Shown here piece after piece: positions 23,905 to 33,003 of a DNA stretch of 64,000 bases. The notes under the pieces were generated by a model. It was not told the origin of the DNA. It did no database searches and was given only the letters and a program-made list of their open reading frames with translations. Where the stretch lies: assembly GCF_000332095.2 (NCBI RefSeq), contig NZ_KI913950.1, positions 18,125 through 82,124 of the forward strand, in the 5' to 3' direction. Source of the DNA: Leptolyngbya sp. PCC 6406. Its GTDB lineage: Bacteria > Cyanobacteriota > Cyanobacteriia > Phormidesmidales > Phormidesmidaceae. A program made the translations under genes and the position numbers. Position 1 is the stretch's first letter. Each line of letters opens with the position of its first letter.

Positions 23905-24654
23905 TTAGGGCGTGTAGGGGGTAATGTCGGTGATTTGCAAACCGGCCCCCAGGGTGTCGTAGACCAGTTGCTCCACGAGGGAAGCCTGATCTCCGAGGGG
24001 GGATTGGGGAATTTCTACCGCTTGTAGGGTGAAGGTGCGGTTGAAGGCCAAGGGTTGACTGGCACCGTCCCGGCGGTCGATGAGGCGACGGGTGGCGAGC
24101 ATATCCACCTGCCAACGGCCCTCAGCGATTTGTCGGGGTTCGGAGAGATACTCGATGGTGACGACTTGGCGGAGGTCGCCGGTGAACACCCCAGATGGGA
24201 CGAGTTCTTCAGCAAAGAGCCGGAGGGTGGCAGCCCCAAAGTCTGGCTCCAGCATCAGGGCGGCGACGGACATGGAAAAGGGGACTCTGGCGCGACTCTC
24301 GGGTACCCCTACGCCTTCATCGGGCTCATCGCTGCCGGGGAGGGTGCCGTCCCAGTTAAAGGTGAGTAGGGTCCAATCGTTGACGGTTTTGCGAATTACC
24401 TCGGGGTGGCGATAGTTGCGATCGCGCTCACTGATATAGAGGGTTTCGCCATTGGTGAGTTGGGCGAAGGTGGGTCTGCGGGTAACGATGGCATTAACCC
24501 GCAGCGTTAGAAAGAGCGTGAACAGTAAACTGAGGCCGCTGAGGCCCAGGATAGCCAGTTGCAGAATGGCCAATAGGCTCTTGTCATTGCCATCCAAAAG
24601 ACGGCGGCGGGAGAGTAAGCTCCCTGAGCCCTTGGGAGCCCGTCGAATTACCAT
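23905..24654 (-). CDS. VirB8/TrbF-like membrane protein
   Basis: A 249-residue protein with a cytosolic N-terminus, one transmembrane helix (about 26-50, LLAILQLAILGLSGLSLLFTLFLTL) and a periplasmic domain of about 190 residues alternating helices and strands. This is the VirB8/TrbF layout. It has a consensus ribosome-binding site (TAGGAGG). It precedes the VirB10-like gene by five bases and follows the TrbL-like gene, the normal order in cyanobacterial plasmid transfer operons. The assignment is from topology and context. Confidence 0.6.
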   Translation of the reverse strand: MVIRRAPKGSGSLLSRRRLLDGNDKSLLAILQLAILGLSGLSLLFTLFLTLRVNAIVTRRPTFAQLTNGETLYISERDRNYRHPEVIRKTVNDWTLLTFNWDGTLPGSDEPDEGVGVPESRARVPFSMSVAALMLEPDFGAATLRLFAEELVPSGVFTGDLRQVVTIEYLSEPRQIAEGRWQVDMLATRRLIDRRDGASQPLAFNRTFTLQAVEIPQSPLGDQASLVEQLVYDTLGAGLQITDITPYTP

Positions 24655-24670
24655 GATGTCCTCCTAAGTC

Positions 24671-25255
24671 CTATCCACCGGTGGCGGTGGGGTCATTACT
24701 GTTGGGGTTTGCCGGGGGCTGGCTGGCGGCGGTGAGGGCAGCGGCACTGCCCGCGCCGCCCGCGCCACTTGCGATCGCGCCGGTGAGGGCGGCCCCGGCC
24801 AAGGTTGCGGTCAATCCCCCCACGGTGCGGGCAATAGATTTGCCCGTGCCACTCAACCCCCGGTAAATGGCCACCCCACCCCCCGCTGAAATCAGCGTGG
24901 CAAAGAGGGGAGCCCCGATGGCCAAAAGCATGGAAAAGCCCAAATCTGCTGCGGTTGCGCCATCACTAGCGGCGATACGATTGGCCACCAAACCGGTGAT
25001 GAGGTTATAGCCAAACTGAATCCCGAAGAGGGTAATAAACCCCGTCAGCCACGCCAGGATGGGTCGGCCTTGGAAGGGCAGTAGGGAAAGGCCCATGGCC
25101 ACGGGGGCAAAGAGAGCAGTCAGGAGTAGGGCAGCCTCCAGCAAATTGACCACCATCCATTGCAGGGCAAAAAGGAGGGCACGAATCAGAGCAATGGAGC
25201 TATCGCGCACCGCACTGGCAAAAAAGCCAGGATCCCCCCCAATGACCCCATCCAC
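24671..25255 (-). CDS. VirB6/TrbL-like polytopic membrane protein
   Basis: A 194-residue protein with about five hydrophobic segments (IRALLFALQWMVVNLLEAALLLTALFAPVAMGLSLL; ILAWLTGFITLFGIQFGYNLI; LGFSMLLAIGAPLFATLISAGGGVAIY) and a Gly/Ala-rich tail, matching the inner-membrane VirB6/TrbL class. GTG 25255 is a formal start. The open frame continues upstream (AEAQAGFDFDALRQGL) without ATG, so the true N-terminus may lie further up or be lost. The preceding gene is only a fragment. Confidence 0.55.
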   Translation of the reverse strand: MDGVIGGDPGFFASAVRDSSIALIRALLFALQWMVVNLLEAALLLTALFAPVAMGLSLLPFQGRPILAWLTGFITLFGIQFGYNLITGLVANRIAASDGATAADLGFSMLLAIGAPLFATLISAGGGVAIYRGLSGTGKSIARTVGGLTATLAGAALTGAIASGAGGAGSAAALTAASQPPANPNSNDPTATGG

Positions 25256-25298
25256 TAGCCCTTGCCGGAGGGCATCAAAATCAAAACCCGCCTGCGCT

Positions 25299-25421
25299 TC
25301 AGCGGAAATTGCCCATGGCCCGGTCGATGCGAGCCTGTTGGGCTTCGGTTGACAGGTTTTCGCTATCTACCTTTCTACCCCTTTGCCCGTCCTGGGTGAA
25401 GGGGTGTGAGAATGGTGGACA
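25299..25421 (-). pseudogene. C-terminal fragment of the next upstream transfer gene
   Basis: A 40-codon frame ending VDSENLSTEAQQARIDRAMGNFR, with a stop at 25299-25301, looks like a genuine protein end located where a VirB5/TrbJ-type gene would stand. It has no start and is preceded by an in-frame TAG at 25422-25424. The operon is therefore cut here. VirB4, VirB11 and coupling-protein genes are absent from the window. Confidence 0.5.
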
Positions 25422-25481
25422 CTACACTGGCTTTACCCATTCCGTCATGAGCTGAGGCTACCCCCCAAGGGAATAGCGCTG

Positions 25482-27710
25482 TTAACAGGGGTTCCGGGGG
25501 GCAGAAGCTACGGTAAGTTCCGCTGGGATTGCAGCCTCTGGGGGGGGCGGGCTCTCACTGGTGGGCCAAGGGGTTGGGGGGACTTGGAGCTGATCGCCCG
25601 CCAACGCCCCTTCAACTCCCACCGCCAACCCCCCTGGGCCACCAATCCTGAAGCTACTGTTTTGATCATTAGAACCTGCCGCAGTCCTACCCTCCCCACA
25701 GCTATTACTGGGCGCAAAGGGCTCAATGAAGCTATCGGGCAACTCTTCCGCTGGCGCTTCATCCAAGGGGCGAATACTGACAGTGCCATCTTGACCTGAT
25801 ATCGAGCGGGCTGTGAAGTCACTCTCTGGTGTTTCCCCTGGCACCAGAAATTGAAAATTGTAGGGTTCGCCAGAGTTGAGCAAGTCCAGCAAGTTAACCA
25901 ATGCAATGTGACCTCCACTGCCAGCTTCAGCATTAGCAATCACATCGTTGTTGTAGTTCAAGGGATAGGGAGACGTAATGATCCCCCCCGAAGGATTGAA
26001 CGTGAAATAAATATTGCCCCCGTTAGCCGCTCCAAAGGCTCTCGCAGAGATGCGGTTATTGCGATCCAGCATCACAATTAACCGCTGTCCGTTAAAAAAT
26101 AGGTTGCCCCCAGTGGCCGCCTGAATTTCCGTGCTGATGGAACTGCCATTGCGGAGAATGACCACATCAGAATGGATCGTGACGTTGCCAGCGGCTCCTG
26201 CATCCTCACCATTGGCCGTAATTGTAGCCCCATGGCGCAACTCAAGGATTGGTGTGTGCAGGGTGATGTCGCCTGCATTCCCCGGCCCCCTAGATTGGGT
26301 GCCGATGCCGCTACTGGTGACCAAGTTCGCGGAAACACCATCAAGGGTGATGGACTCAGAAGCATTGATTTCAATAATGCCCCCAGATCCACCAGTGCGA
26401 GTAGATGTCAGAATCCCAGCACCATTCGAGACCCATAAATGTCCAGTCTGAATTTGGATCCTGCCCGCGTTCCCCACCGACACCAAGGGGTATAGAAGCT
26501 CGCGGGACTGGCTACCAATACCAGTATTGAAGGCTCCATTGGGGCTGGAGTCTCCCAGGATATCCAACCTATCCGCCGCCACAATATCAATGTTGCCCGC
26601 CGCCGCTGTACCCAGGGTAGAGACTGAAATCACAGCCCCCTCAGCTAATCGCAACCGCTGGGTTCTAACGGTGATGTCGCCGCCACGATTAATGGCACTA
26701 GGGGCCAGAGAATTAGGGCGCACCTGGGAAAAGAGCCCCCCCGGTGCAGTTGTTTTACCGCTAATCTCCACCGATTCAGATGCCCCCAAGTAGATGCTCC
26801 CTCCCTGGATTGCCCCTGATGTACTGGCATCAATAAATGAGCCTTCTGTGAGGGTAATGGCTCTCCCTTGCAAGCGAATATCCTGGCTGCCATTGGCGGC
26901 AATGTTGGCACTCAACGCCTCAGTCAGGCCCACCTGGCTGAAGTTTGCCAGCTCAATGTCACGGAAATTGAGGGTATTGCCATAGTCTAAGTGCCACTGC
27001 TGATTGGCCACCGTCAGGGAAACTTGGGCTCCAGCCCCCACACTACCTAGCTCAACCCGCCCCCGAGGTGCGCTAAGCTCTGCCCCCCTCAATGTCAACC
27101 CACCTCCCACTAGAGCCAGGGTTCTACCGGCCCTGGTTTCCAGTTGAGCATCTTGCACCTGAATAGCCCCTGGATTGTCGCCAAAGCGGAGGCTGACGGG
27201 TAGGTTGATCGCTAGCAACGGCGGAGCTTGGGGATTGCTAGCACTGAACTCTAGGCCATTAGCAAAGGTAATACTGTCGGCGGTGCTGGCAATAAAGGAA
27301 CCGCCAATATTCAACTCAGCCCCGGCCCCGACGATAATGCCGTTGGGGTTTAGCAAAAAGAGATTGGCCGCACCATTAGCAGTAATCCGACCATCAATGG
27401 TTGATACATTACTTGGGTCTAGCCAGGTGACGCGGGTAATGATGTTTTGAATACCAGGATCATTGTCAAACCCAACAGTATGGCCAGAGGGTACCTGAAA
27501 TTCTCTAAAGCTATGGAAAAGAATACCCCCTCGGGTAGCACCACCGGTAACAATACAGTCTGTGGTGCAGGGCAACACCACGGTATTTTCTCCTGGCAGA
27601 GTGGTATCTGGAACGAGATGCTGAGCCAGGGTAGGCATTGCTGTGTAGAGGGTCGCTACAATGCCACAGGCTATGGAGCCAATGGGTTTTGCAGTAGTAA
27701 ATAACCTCAT
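25482..27710 (-). CDS. Filamentous-haemagglutinin-type secreted protein 2
   Basis: A 742-residue protein with a signal peptide (residues 1-29, ending MPTLAQ). It has a complete TPS secretion domain (about 45-190), recognised by GGATRGGILFHSFREFQV, ITRVTW and NLFLLNPNGIIVGAGAELNIGGSFIAST. The rest is a right-handed beta-helix of short repeats (GGSIYLGASESVEISG; AGNIDIVAADRLDILG). TPS proteins are exported by a TpsB/Omp85 partner, which is not seen here. The gene overlaps the upstream paralogue by four bases, so the two are co-translated. Likely a surface adhesin or matrix protein. Confidence 0.9.
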   Translation of the reverse strand: MRLFTTAKPIGSIACGIVATLYTAMPTLAQHLVPDTTLPGENTVVLPCTTDCIVTGGATRGGILFHSFREFQVPSGHTVGFDNDPGIQNIITRVTWLDPSNVSTIDGRITANGAANLFLLNPNGIIVGAGAELNIGGSFIASTADSITFANGLEFSASNPQAPPLLAINLPVSLRFGDNPGAIQVQDAQLETRAGRTLALVGGGLTLRGAELSAPRGRVELGSVGAGAQVSLTVANQQWHLDYGNTLNFRDIELANFSQVGLTEALSANIAANGSQDIRLQGRAITLTEGSFIDASTSGAIQGGSIYLGASESVEISGKTTAPGGLFSQVRPNSLAPSAINRGGDITVRTQRLRLAEGAVISVSTLGTAAAGNIDIVAADRLDILGDSSPNGAFNTGIGSQSRELLYPLVSVGNAGRIQIQTGHLWVSNGAGILTSTRTGGSGGIIEINASESITLDGVSANLVTSSGIGTQSRGPGNAGDITLHTPILELRHGATITANGEDAGAAGNVTIHSDVVILRNGSSISTEIQAATGGNLFFNGQRLIVMLDRNNRISARAFGAANGGNIYFTFNPSGGIITSPYPLNYNNDVIANAEAGSGGHIALVNLLDLLNSGEPYNFQFLVPGETPESDFTARSISGQDGTVSIRPLDEAPAEELPDSFIEPFAPSNSCGEGRTAAGSNDQNSSFRIGGPGGLAVGVEGALAGDQLQVPPTPWPTSESPPPPEAAIPAELTVASAPRNPC

Positions 27711-30397
27711 TCCAAAACCTCAGTAGAGAATTCCTCAATAGAGTCACTGACTTCTCCCGGTTCGCTTTCTAACTCTTCGTCTTCAGTTTCTAAGTCGGGA
27801 GACGAACCAGAGTTGATAAATTCGCTGATAGTGCCAACAGATTGAGCATTACTTGCAGATCTAGATGTATTAAGAAACGCATCAAAGGAGCAATAACTAT
27901 TCCTGTTAGTGCAAATATCTGAGTAAGGAGAGTTGCTCACTTGCAATTGAGTAACCTGACGAATAGCTTCAATACCAGGTTCATTGACTCGACTAAGGCC
28001 AGAGAAAGAAATAATACCGATAATGTTACTACTGGGAGTGATCCTGTCACCGGGGACAAATCCTTGATATAAGCGACCTGTAGTTAGATCTTCCAAATCA
28101 TTAATATATATATTGCCACCGTAACCATTCTCAGCAATTGCAATTACATCGTTATTCACTGTCAAGCTTCCAGGGGAATCAATTCTACCCCTACCGAGGA
28201 TGGGACTAGTCTGAAGTGAAAAGTTGAAGAAAATGTTGCCGCCATTGGCATCTAACTCGGCAGTCGCAGAGATTGTATTGTCGCAGCACATCATGTCAAT
28301 CTGCCGCACATTATTGAAGGTAATTGCGCCACCAGTGACGGTGCCATCTCCCTCAACAGTGGCCAAAATTCGGTTGCCCCCTCGACTCAGGGGGCGATCT
28401 TGAATATTGTTGATATCCCCCAGTTCTATCGAAGTCTGATTATTAAACGTGATATTGCCCCCATTGGCCCCCGTGGATGATGCAGAAATCAGCCCCCCAT
28501 CCAACATCAACAGCCGATTAGACGTAATCGTAATATCCCCCGCATCCGCTCCAACAGAGAAAGCAACAATCTCACTGCCGTCAGTTACCGTCACCTGATT
28601 AGCCGCAACAACAAGGTTGCCCGCATTCCCCGTCCCTGCCGTACTGACCGTAATGCTAGCGCCATCGGTGAGATTAATGTCTCCATTGGTACTGCGAACT
28701 TGAACGCCCCCAGCTAAGCCATTCCCGGTTGATTCTGAAGTGATGCGGCTATTAGTACCTAGGGCAATATCGCCACTAGTGACAATATCAATCGTGCCTC
28801 CCTGACCATTAACTGCCTCTGTGGTGATGCGACCGCCATTATCCAAGGTCAAAGTTCCAACATTTTCCAGGCGAATGCTGCCCCCTTGGCTATTGGTGGT
28901 TTCTGCCGCAGTAATCCGGCCCTGATTGTCCAGCCTAACCGTGGTGGCCTCCAGGACAATATTGCCTGCAATCCCCGCCGCAAAGGTCTCGGTAGTTATC
29001 TGACTCAGGCTGTTAACCGTAATCGCAGAAGGGACACCGGGTTGCAGGGGGCGAACAGCAATATTGCCCCCTGCTGCGTTACTAGCAGTAGCGGCTGAAA
29101 TTCTGGATCCAAATTGCAAACTTAAGTTCTGTGAGAACAAATTGATGTTCCCTGCCTCTTGGGTAGAACTCGGAAGAGATTCCGAGCGAATTTGACTGTC
29201 AGATAAATCAATATTTTGAGCATATATATTGATATCTCCGACTCGACCATCACCAGATGTTGTGCTACGAATAGATGTGCCGGGATCTAGCAGCAAGTTG
29301 CCAGTTCTAATTTCGATGAATCCTACATCTTGAGCAAGTCCCCCATTCTCCAAAAATAAATCTGTTCCACTGTCACGTAACTGAACAGATTCAGAGGTTT
29401 CAATCACGAGACTGCCAGATGCTTGAACGGGTGTAGGACTCAGATCAAAATAAGCTTGCTCTTCTATAATTAAATTTCTAGCTTGAACCTGAATATTGCC
29501 ACCAGTAGAAACAACTGCTCCTCTCTGAGAAAGAAGAATGTCCTGAAAATCTGATACATTGCTGTAATCAAAAATCCAACCTGTAGGAACCGTAATCAAA
29601 TTGACAGTGCTTTGCGGAGCAACACTACCTAGAGCAATTTGGCCATGGGTTGCACTAATATCACCAGACCTTATCTCAAGATCACCACCAATTAGAGCAA
29701 GCGTGCGATCAAAATCAACAGCCAACCTGGGAAAAATATTAAACCCAACTTGTACTCCATTAACCTGGATGCTTTCAGCCCTATTCCCAAATTGGAGGGA
29801 AACAGGAAGATTAATCGTCAGAAGTGGAACATCTGGAGATGCACTAGAGAAGACTTCTCCGTTATCAAATATCACACTTTCCGCAGTACTAGCAATGAAA
29901 GAACCTCCCAAATCTAAAGCTGCATTAGGTCCAAACACAATTCCATTGGGATTAATTAAGAATAAATCAGCACTACCAGTAAAGCCATTGCTAGATACTC
30001 CTAAAACCCCATTAATGTTGGAAGCATTACCACCCGTAACACGGGCAATAATATAATTGACAGTATTACCATGATCAAAATAAACACGCTGACCAGCACC
30101 AACATTAAACTCTGTAAAACTGTGAAGAAGGTTAGTTCCTCGAATGGCACCACCCTCAATTAAGGTGGCGGGTTGGGCATTAATAATGCCGTTGGGGTTA
30201 ACAATGGATAACTCTGGCCCCAGCGTGCCATCGGGGAGAATCCAGGGAGTGGGAGGGGCTCCCCCGCCGGGGCCAGTCTGGGCACTGGCAGCTAGGGGGG
30301 CGAGTAGGGTGCCGAGTAGTAGGCCGCAGGTGAGGGGAATCGGGCTCAGCCATTGAAAAGGATTCTGGCTGGGGTCGTGAGGGAGGGGGTAGAGCAT
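27707..30397 (-). CDS. Filamentous-haemagglutinin-type secreted protein 1
   Basis: An 896-residue protein from ATG 30397 (MLYPLPHDPS; a GTG at 30415 is possible) with a signal peptide ending PLAASAQ. The TPS domain (about 60-210) shows GGAIRGTNLLHSFTEFNVGAGQRVYFDH and ADLFLINPNGIVFGPNAALDLGGSFIAST. A long beta-helix follows, with repeats such as GGSIRLENVGTLTLDNGGRITTE. A Cys-containing segment (YSDICTNRNSYCSFDAF) and an acidic C-terminus close the protein. It is the first of two overlapping paralogous genes, both lacking an adjacent TpsB transporter. Confidence 0.9.
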   Translation of the reverse strand: MLYPLPHDPSQNPFQWLSPIPLTCGLLLGTLLAPLAASAQTGPGGGAPPTPWILPDGTLGPELSIVNPNGIINAQPATLIEGGAIRGTNLLHSFTEFNVGAGQRVYFDHGNTVNYIIARVTGGNASNINGVLGVSSNGFTGSADLFLINPNGIVFGPNAALDLGGSFIASTAESVIFDNGEVFSSASPDVPLLTINLPVSLQFGNRAESIQVNGVQVGFNIFPRLAVDFDRTLALIGGDLEIRSGDISATHGQIALGSVAPQSTVNLITVPTGWIFDYSNVSDFQDILLSQRGAVVSTGGNIQVQARNLIIEEQAYFDLSPTPVQASGSLVIETSESVQLRDSGTDLFLENGGLAQDVGFIEIRTGNLLLDPGTSIRSTTSGDGRVGDINIYAQNIDLSDSQIRSESLPSSTQEAGNINLFSQNLSLQFGSRISAATASNAAGGNIAVRPLQPGVPSAITVNSLSQITTETFAAGIAGNIVLEATTVRLDNQGRITAAETTNSQGGSIRLENVGTLTLDNGGRITTEAVNGQGGTIDIVTSGDIALGTNSRITSESTGNGLAGGVQVRSTNGDINLTDGASITVSTAGTGNAGNLVVAANQVTVTDGSEIVAFSVGADAGDITITSNRLLMLDGGLISASSTGANGGNITFNNQTSIELGDINNIQDRPLSRGGNRILATVEGDGTVTGGAITFNNVRQIDMMCCDNTISATAELDANGGNIFFNFSLQTSPILGRGRIDSPGSLTVNNDVIAIAENGYGGNIYINDLEDLTTGRLYQGFVPGDRITPSSNIIGIISFSGLSRVNEPGIEAIRQVTQLQVSNSPYSDICTNRNSYCSFDAFLNTSRSASNAQSVGTISEFINSGSSPDLETEDEELESEPGEVSDSIEEFSTEVLE

Positions 30398-30546
30398 CCG
30401 GTTAAATCCAGTCACTACTCTGTAGTCTCACCTAAGCTTCCGTATTTTTATGTAAAATGACGCGGCTTTATAGAAAATTTATACGAATGTATTTCCCGTG
30501 AAGCTACGTCCTTTTACCTCACCCTTGTTCCGCATCTCGACCTGAG

Positions 30547-30879
30547 TTGGAGGTAAGGTTGGCCAGCCTTGCTGCAATTACGGAGGGCCAAAAACCGAGG
30601 GTGACGTTGCGCTTTGAGGGCATGCTGCTGTTGCTGCAACGGGAAGACAGTGAGGTGAAGGCCCAACAGAGTTTGGTGGCCCACGTTGATGAAGCGTGTC
30701 AAGGGTTTGCCATTGGCCTCAACCTGTTCCTTTTCCTCCAGATGGTCAAGGCTCTGGATTCCAGTGACCTGATGATGAAGATGGGGACAACCACCAGTTT
30801 GATTCAGGTGGTGGCTACCGGGGAGGTGAAGGATGCGGAGACCACCTTCTACCTGATGCCCATGGAGATCAAGGGTTGA
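30547..30879 (+). CDS. Hypothetical protein, possibly N-terminally truncated
   Basis: A 110-residue frame from a TTG at 30547. Regular strand/helix content (PRVTLRFEGMLLLLQRE; QVVATGEVKDAETTFYLMPMEIKG) and good codon use suggest real coding sequence. The frame stays open upstream to a TGA at 30499-30501 with no ATG, so the original start may be lost. No family recognised. Confidence 0.4.
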   Translation: MEVRLASLAAITEGQKPRVTLRFEGMLLLLQREDSEVKAQQSLVAHVDEACQGFAIGLNLFLFLQMVKALDSSDLMMKMGTTTSLIQVVATGEVKDAETTFYLMPMEIKG

Positions 30880-30972
30880 CGCGATATGCGTTGGCGTAAG
30901 ACAGCCGTAGGCATAGCGTGGCTGTCGGAAGTATGTCACATAAGATAGGAGCATAGATCGCCTAAGCCAGCG

Positions 30973-31275
30973 ATGAGCGTTAACGCTTCCATCCAAACCG
31001 ATATTTTGAATCAGTTGAAACAACGCCAAGCCGATTTGCAAGAGCGCTATGGCGTGACTCGCATTGGGATTTTTGGTTCCGTTGCCCGTGGGGAAGCCAC
31101 CCCTGACAGTGACATCGACATCGTGGTTTACATGATGCCCGATCTGCTCCAGCGCGTGCGCCTCAAAGCCGAACTGGAATCACTTTTTGGCAGATCTGTT
31201 GATGTGATCCGCTATCGCCCTACCATGAACCCCTACCTCAAGTCTCGGATCGACAAAGAGGCTCGGTATGTATAA
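30973..31275 (+). CDS. mntA: MNT-type nucleotidyltransferase antitoxin
   Basis: A 100-residue protein with the minimal nucleotidyltransferase signature GIFGSVARGEATPDSDIDIVV (GSxxRGxxxxxSDxDhxV; both catalytic aspartates present). In MntA/HepT pairs the MntA protein adenylylates the HepT toxin at the tyrosine of its RX4HXY motif and inactivates it. The downstream hepT gene overlaps by eight bases, confirming the pair. Symbol given by family. Confidence 0.9.
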   Translation: MSVNASIQTDILNQLKQRQADLQERYGVTRIGIFGSVARGEATPDSDIDIVVYMMPDLLQRVRLKAELESLFGRSVDVIRYRPTMNPYLKSRIDKEARYV

Positions 31276-31642
31276 CCGCTCTCTCTTGTTGGAATTGTTT
31301 CTTGAAATCGAAGAAGCTATCCGTAGAATCGAGCGTCGCTTTTCGGGTGTGCGCTCCCCCACTGACTTTACCCGCAACGACGAAGGGCTCGATCGCCTGG
31401 ATGGCATTGGCATGATGCTGATCTCTATCAGCGAAAATATCCGTCGCATCGAGAAAACGGCTGGAAATGAACTGTTAAATGAGGAGTCTAGTGTTGACTG
31501 GGAAAGTGTCAAAGGCATCCGCAATATCCTGGTCCACGACTACTTCAATATCGACGCCGATGAGATTTATGCTATTTGCAGTCGTGACCTGATCAATCTG
31601 AAGCAGGCAATTGCTCAGCTTCGGCAAGATATTTTCAATTAG
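31268..31642 (+). CDS. hepT: HepT-type (DUF86) RNase toxin
   Basis: A 124-residue all-helical HEPN protein. The catalytic motif RX4HXY is seen as RNILVHDY near residues 92-99, in the context VKGIRNILVHDYFNID. The tyrosine is the expected AMPylation site of its MNT partner. HepT homologues cleave RNA as dimers. Overlap with the MNT gene indicates translational coupling. No truncation is seen. Confidence 0.92.
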   Translation: MYNRSLLLELFLEIEEAIRRIERRFSGVRSPTDFTRNDEGLDRLDGIGMMLISISENIRRIEKTAGNELLNEESSVDWESVKGIRNILVHDYFNIDADEIYAICSRDLINLKQAIAQLRQDIFN

Positions 31643-31857
31643 GGACGGCGAGATCCTGGTGAAGGAAATGGAGTAATTCGGGGAGTTGGGCGATGGTCAT
31701 CGACGGGAAAATAGCAGTAGTGCCGATAGTGTAGTACAAGAGATCCCAATTGCCAGGGGGGGGATACCCCTCCTAAGGCATCGGATCACTGGGGATTCAG
31801 TGGGGATGGGGGGGCGCGGCGGCAGTTGGAACAGTAGCGCCCCTAGAGAGCCCAGGT

Positions 31858-32937
31858 CTACGGCACTTCGGGATCTGGCAGATCCTGGGCTTCAACGTCC
31901 TGAACCTCAATCGTTTGCAGGGCAGTTTCAAGCTGCGCTTCCAGTTCCTCGACGGAGGGGAGCTGTTGTTGAAGCTGCTTGGGCAAGCTGTGGGTGGATA
32001 CTGCGATGGGGGTGTTGATGTTGCGCAGGGCGTATTCTGCCGTGGTTTTACGTTTGTCCTTGCAGAGAATCAAACCAATGGTGGGTTGGTCATCCCCGCG
32101 TCGCATCAGGTCATCGATCGCAGAAACCAGGAAGTTCATTGTGCCGGCAAAGGCGGGCTCGAACGCCCCCATCTTCAAATCAATGACCACGTAACAGCGG
32201 AGCTGGGTATGGTAGAACAGCAAATCGATGGAGTAGTCCTGCCCATCGACAGTGAGGGGATAGCGGCTACCCATAAAGGCAAACCCCACCCCTAGCTCCA
32301 GTAAAAAATCACGAATATGGGTGACCAGTGCCGTTTCCAGCTCCCTTTCTTGGGCATCTTTCCCAATCGTCAGAAAGTCAAAATTGTAGGGGTCTTTGAT
32401 CAGTTGCTGGGCCAGATCCGATTGATAGGTGGGTAAGGTGCGCTCAAAGTTGGTGATGGCACTGCCCTGATTTTGATAGAGACCAGCCTCAATTTGCAGC
32501 ACCAGAACATTGCGACTCCAGCCATTTTCAATGGTTTGTCGAATATACCAGCGGCGAGCCTGGGGGTCTTTGACCTTCTCTAGGATGATGCAGTTATGTC
32601 GCCAGGGAATTTGTGCACCAGCCTGGTGCACAAACGCTTCATCGGGATAAGCTTCGGCAAATGCCCGCATATATTTCAGGCTGCGGGCACCAAACCCCTT
32701 CATATCTGGGAATGACTGTTTTAGGTCTTTGGCAAGGCGATCGATCACCTTGCTGCCCCATCCTTCCAGGGCTTGGCGCTGCAAAATCTCTTGGCCAATG
32801 TGCCAATAGAGCAGCAACATCTCCTGATTAACTGCGATCGCAGCCTTCAGTTGCGACGATTGGATGCGCTGCTTCAGCCCTTCCAGCAGGGCAATGTAGT
32901 TTTTGTTCTGGGAAAACAGGGGAGAGGAATCTGTCAT
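31858..32937 (-). CDS. DUF1016 (YhcG-type) PD-(D/E)XK nuclease
   Basis: A 359-residue protein from ATG 32937 (an ATG at 32946 adds three residues). The N-terminal half is the winged/helical DUF1016_N domain (LLLYWHIGQEILQRQALEGWGSKVIDRLAKDLKQSFPDMKGFGARSLKYM). The C-terminal nuclease has the core YSIDLLFYHTQLRCYVVIDLKMGAFEPAFAGTMNFLVS, where D...DLK supplies the PD-(D/E)XK residues. Members are found with restriction systems and mobile elements. No other restriction gene is adjacent, so it acts alone or with distant partners. Confidence 0.9.
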   Translation of the reverse strand: MTDSSPLFSQNKNYIALLEGLKQRIQSSQLKAAIAVNQEMLLLYWHIGQEILQRQALEGWGSKVIDRLAKDLKQSFPDMKGFGARSLKYMRAFAEAYPDEAFVHQAGAQIPWRHNCIILEKVKDPQARRWYIRQTIENGWSRNVLVLQIEAGLYQNQGSAITNFERTLPTYQSDLAQQLIKDPYNFDFLTIGKDAQERELETALVTHIRDFLLELGVGFAFMGSRYPLTVDGQDYSIDLLFYHTQLRCYVVIDLKMGAFEPAFAGTMNFLVSAIDDLMRRGDDQPTIGLILCKDKRKTTAEYALRNINTPIAVSTHSLPKQLQQQLPSVEELEAQLETALQTIEVQDVEAQDLPDPEVP

Positions 32938-33003
32938 AGGAACCATGGTAAGGCTAGGGTGGGCAGACCCATCAGATCCGGCCCAGAATTTAGCTAGAAC
33001 GGG

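Noticed and set aside
20525-25255. Reading the leftward gene block as a complete conjugation system
   Set aside because: Only core-complex-like genes are present; ATPases, coupling protein, pilin and relaxase are not seen, and the 5' end is a fragment.
30514-31041. Minus-strand frame opposite the 30547-30879 gene
   Set aside because: It overlaps the start of the clear MNT gene on the other strand and its His/Gln-rich text has no domain pattern; treated as a shadow.
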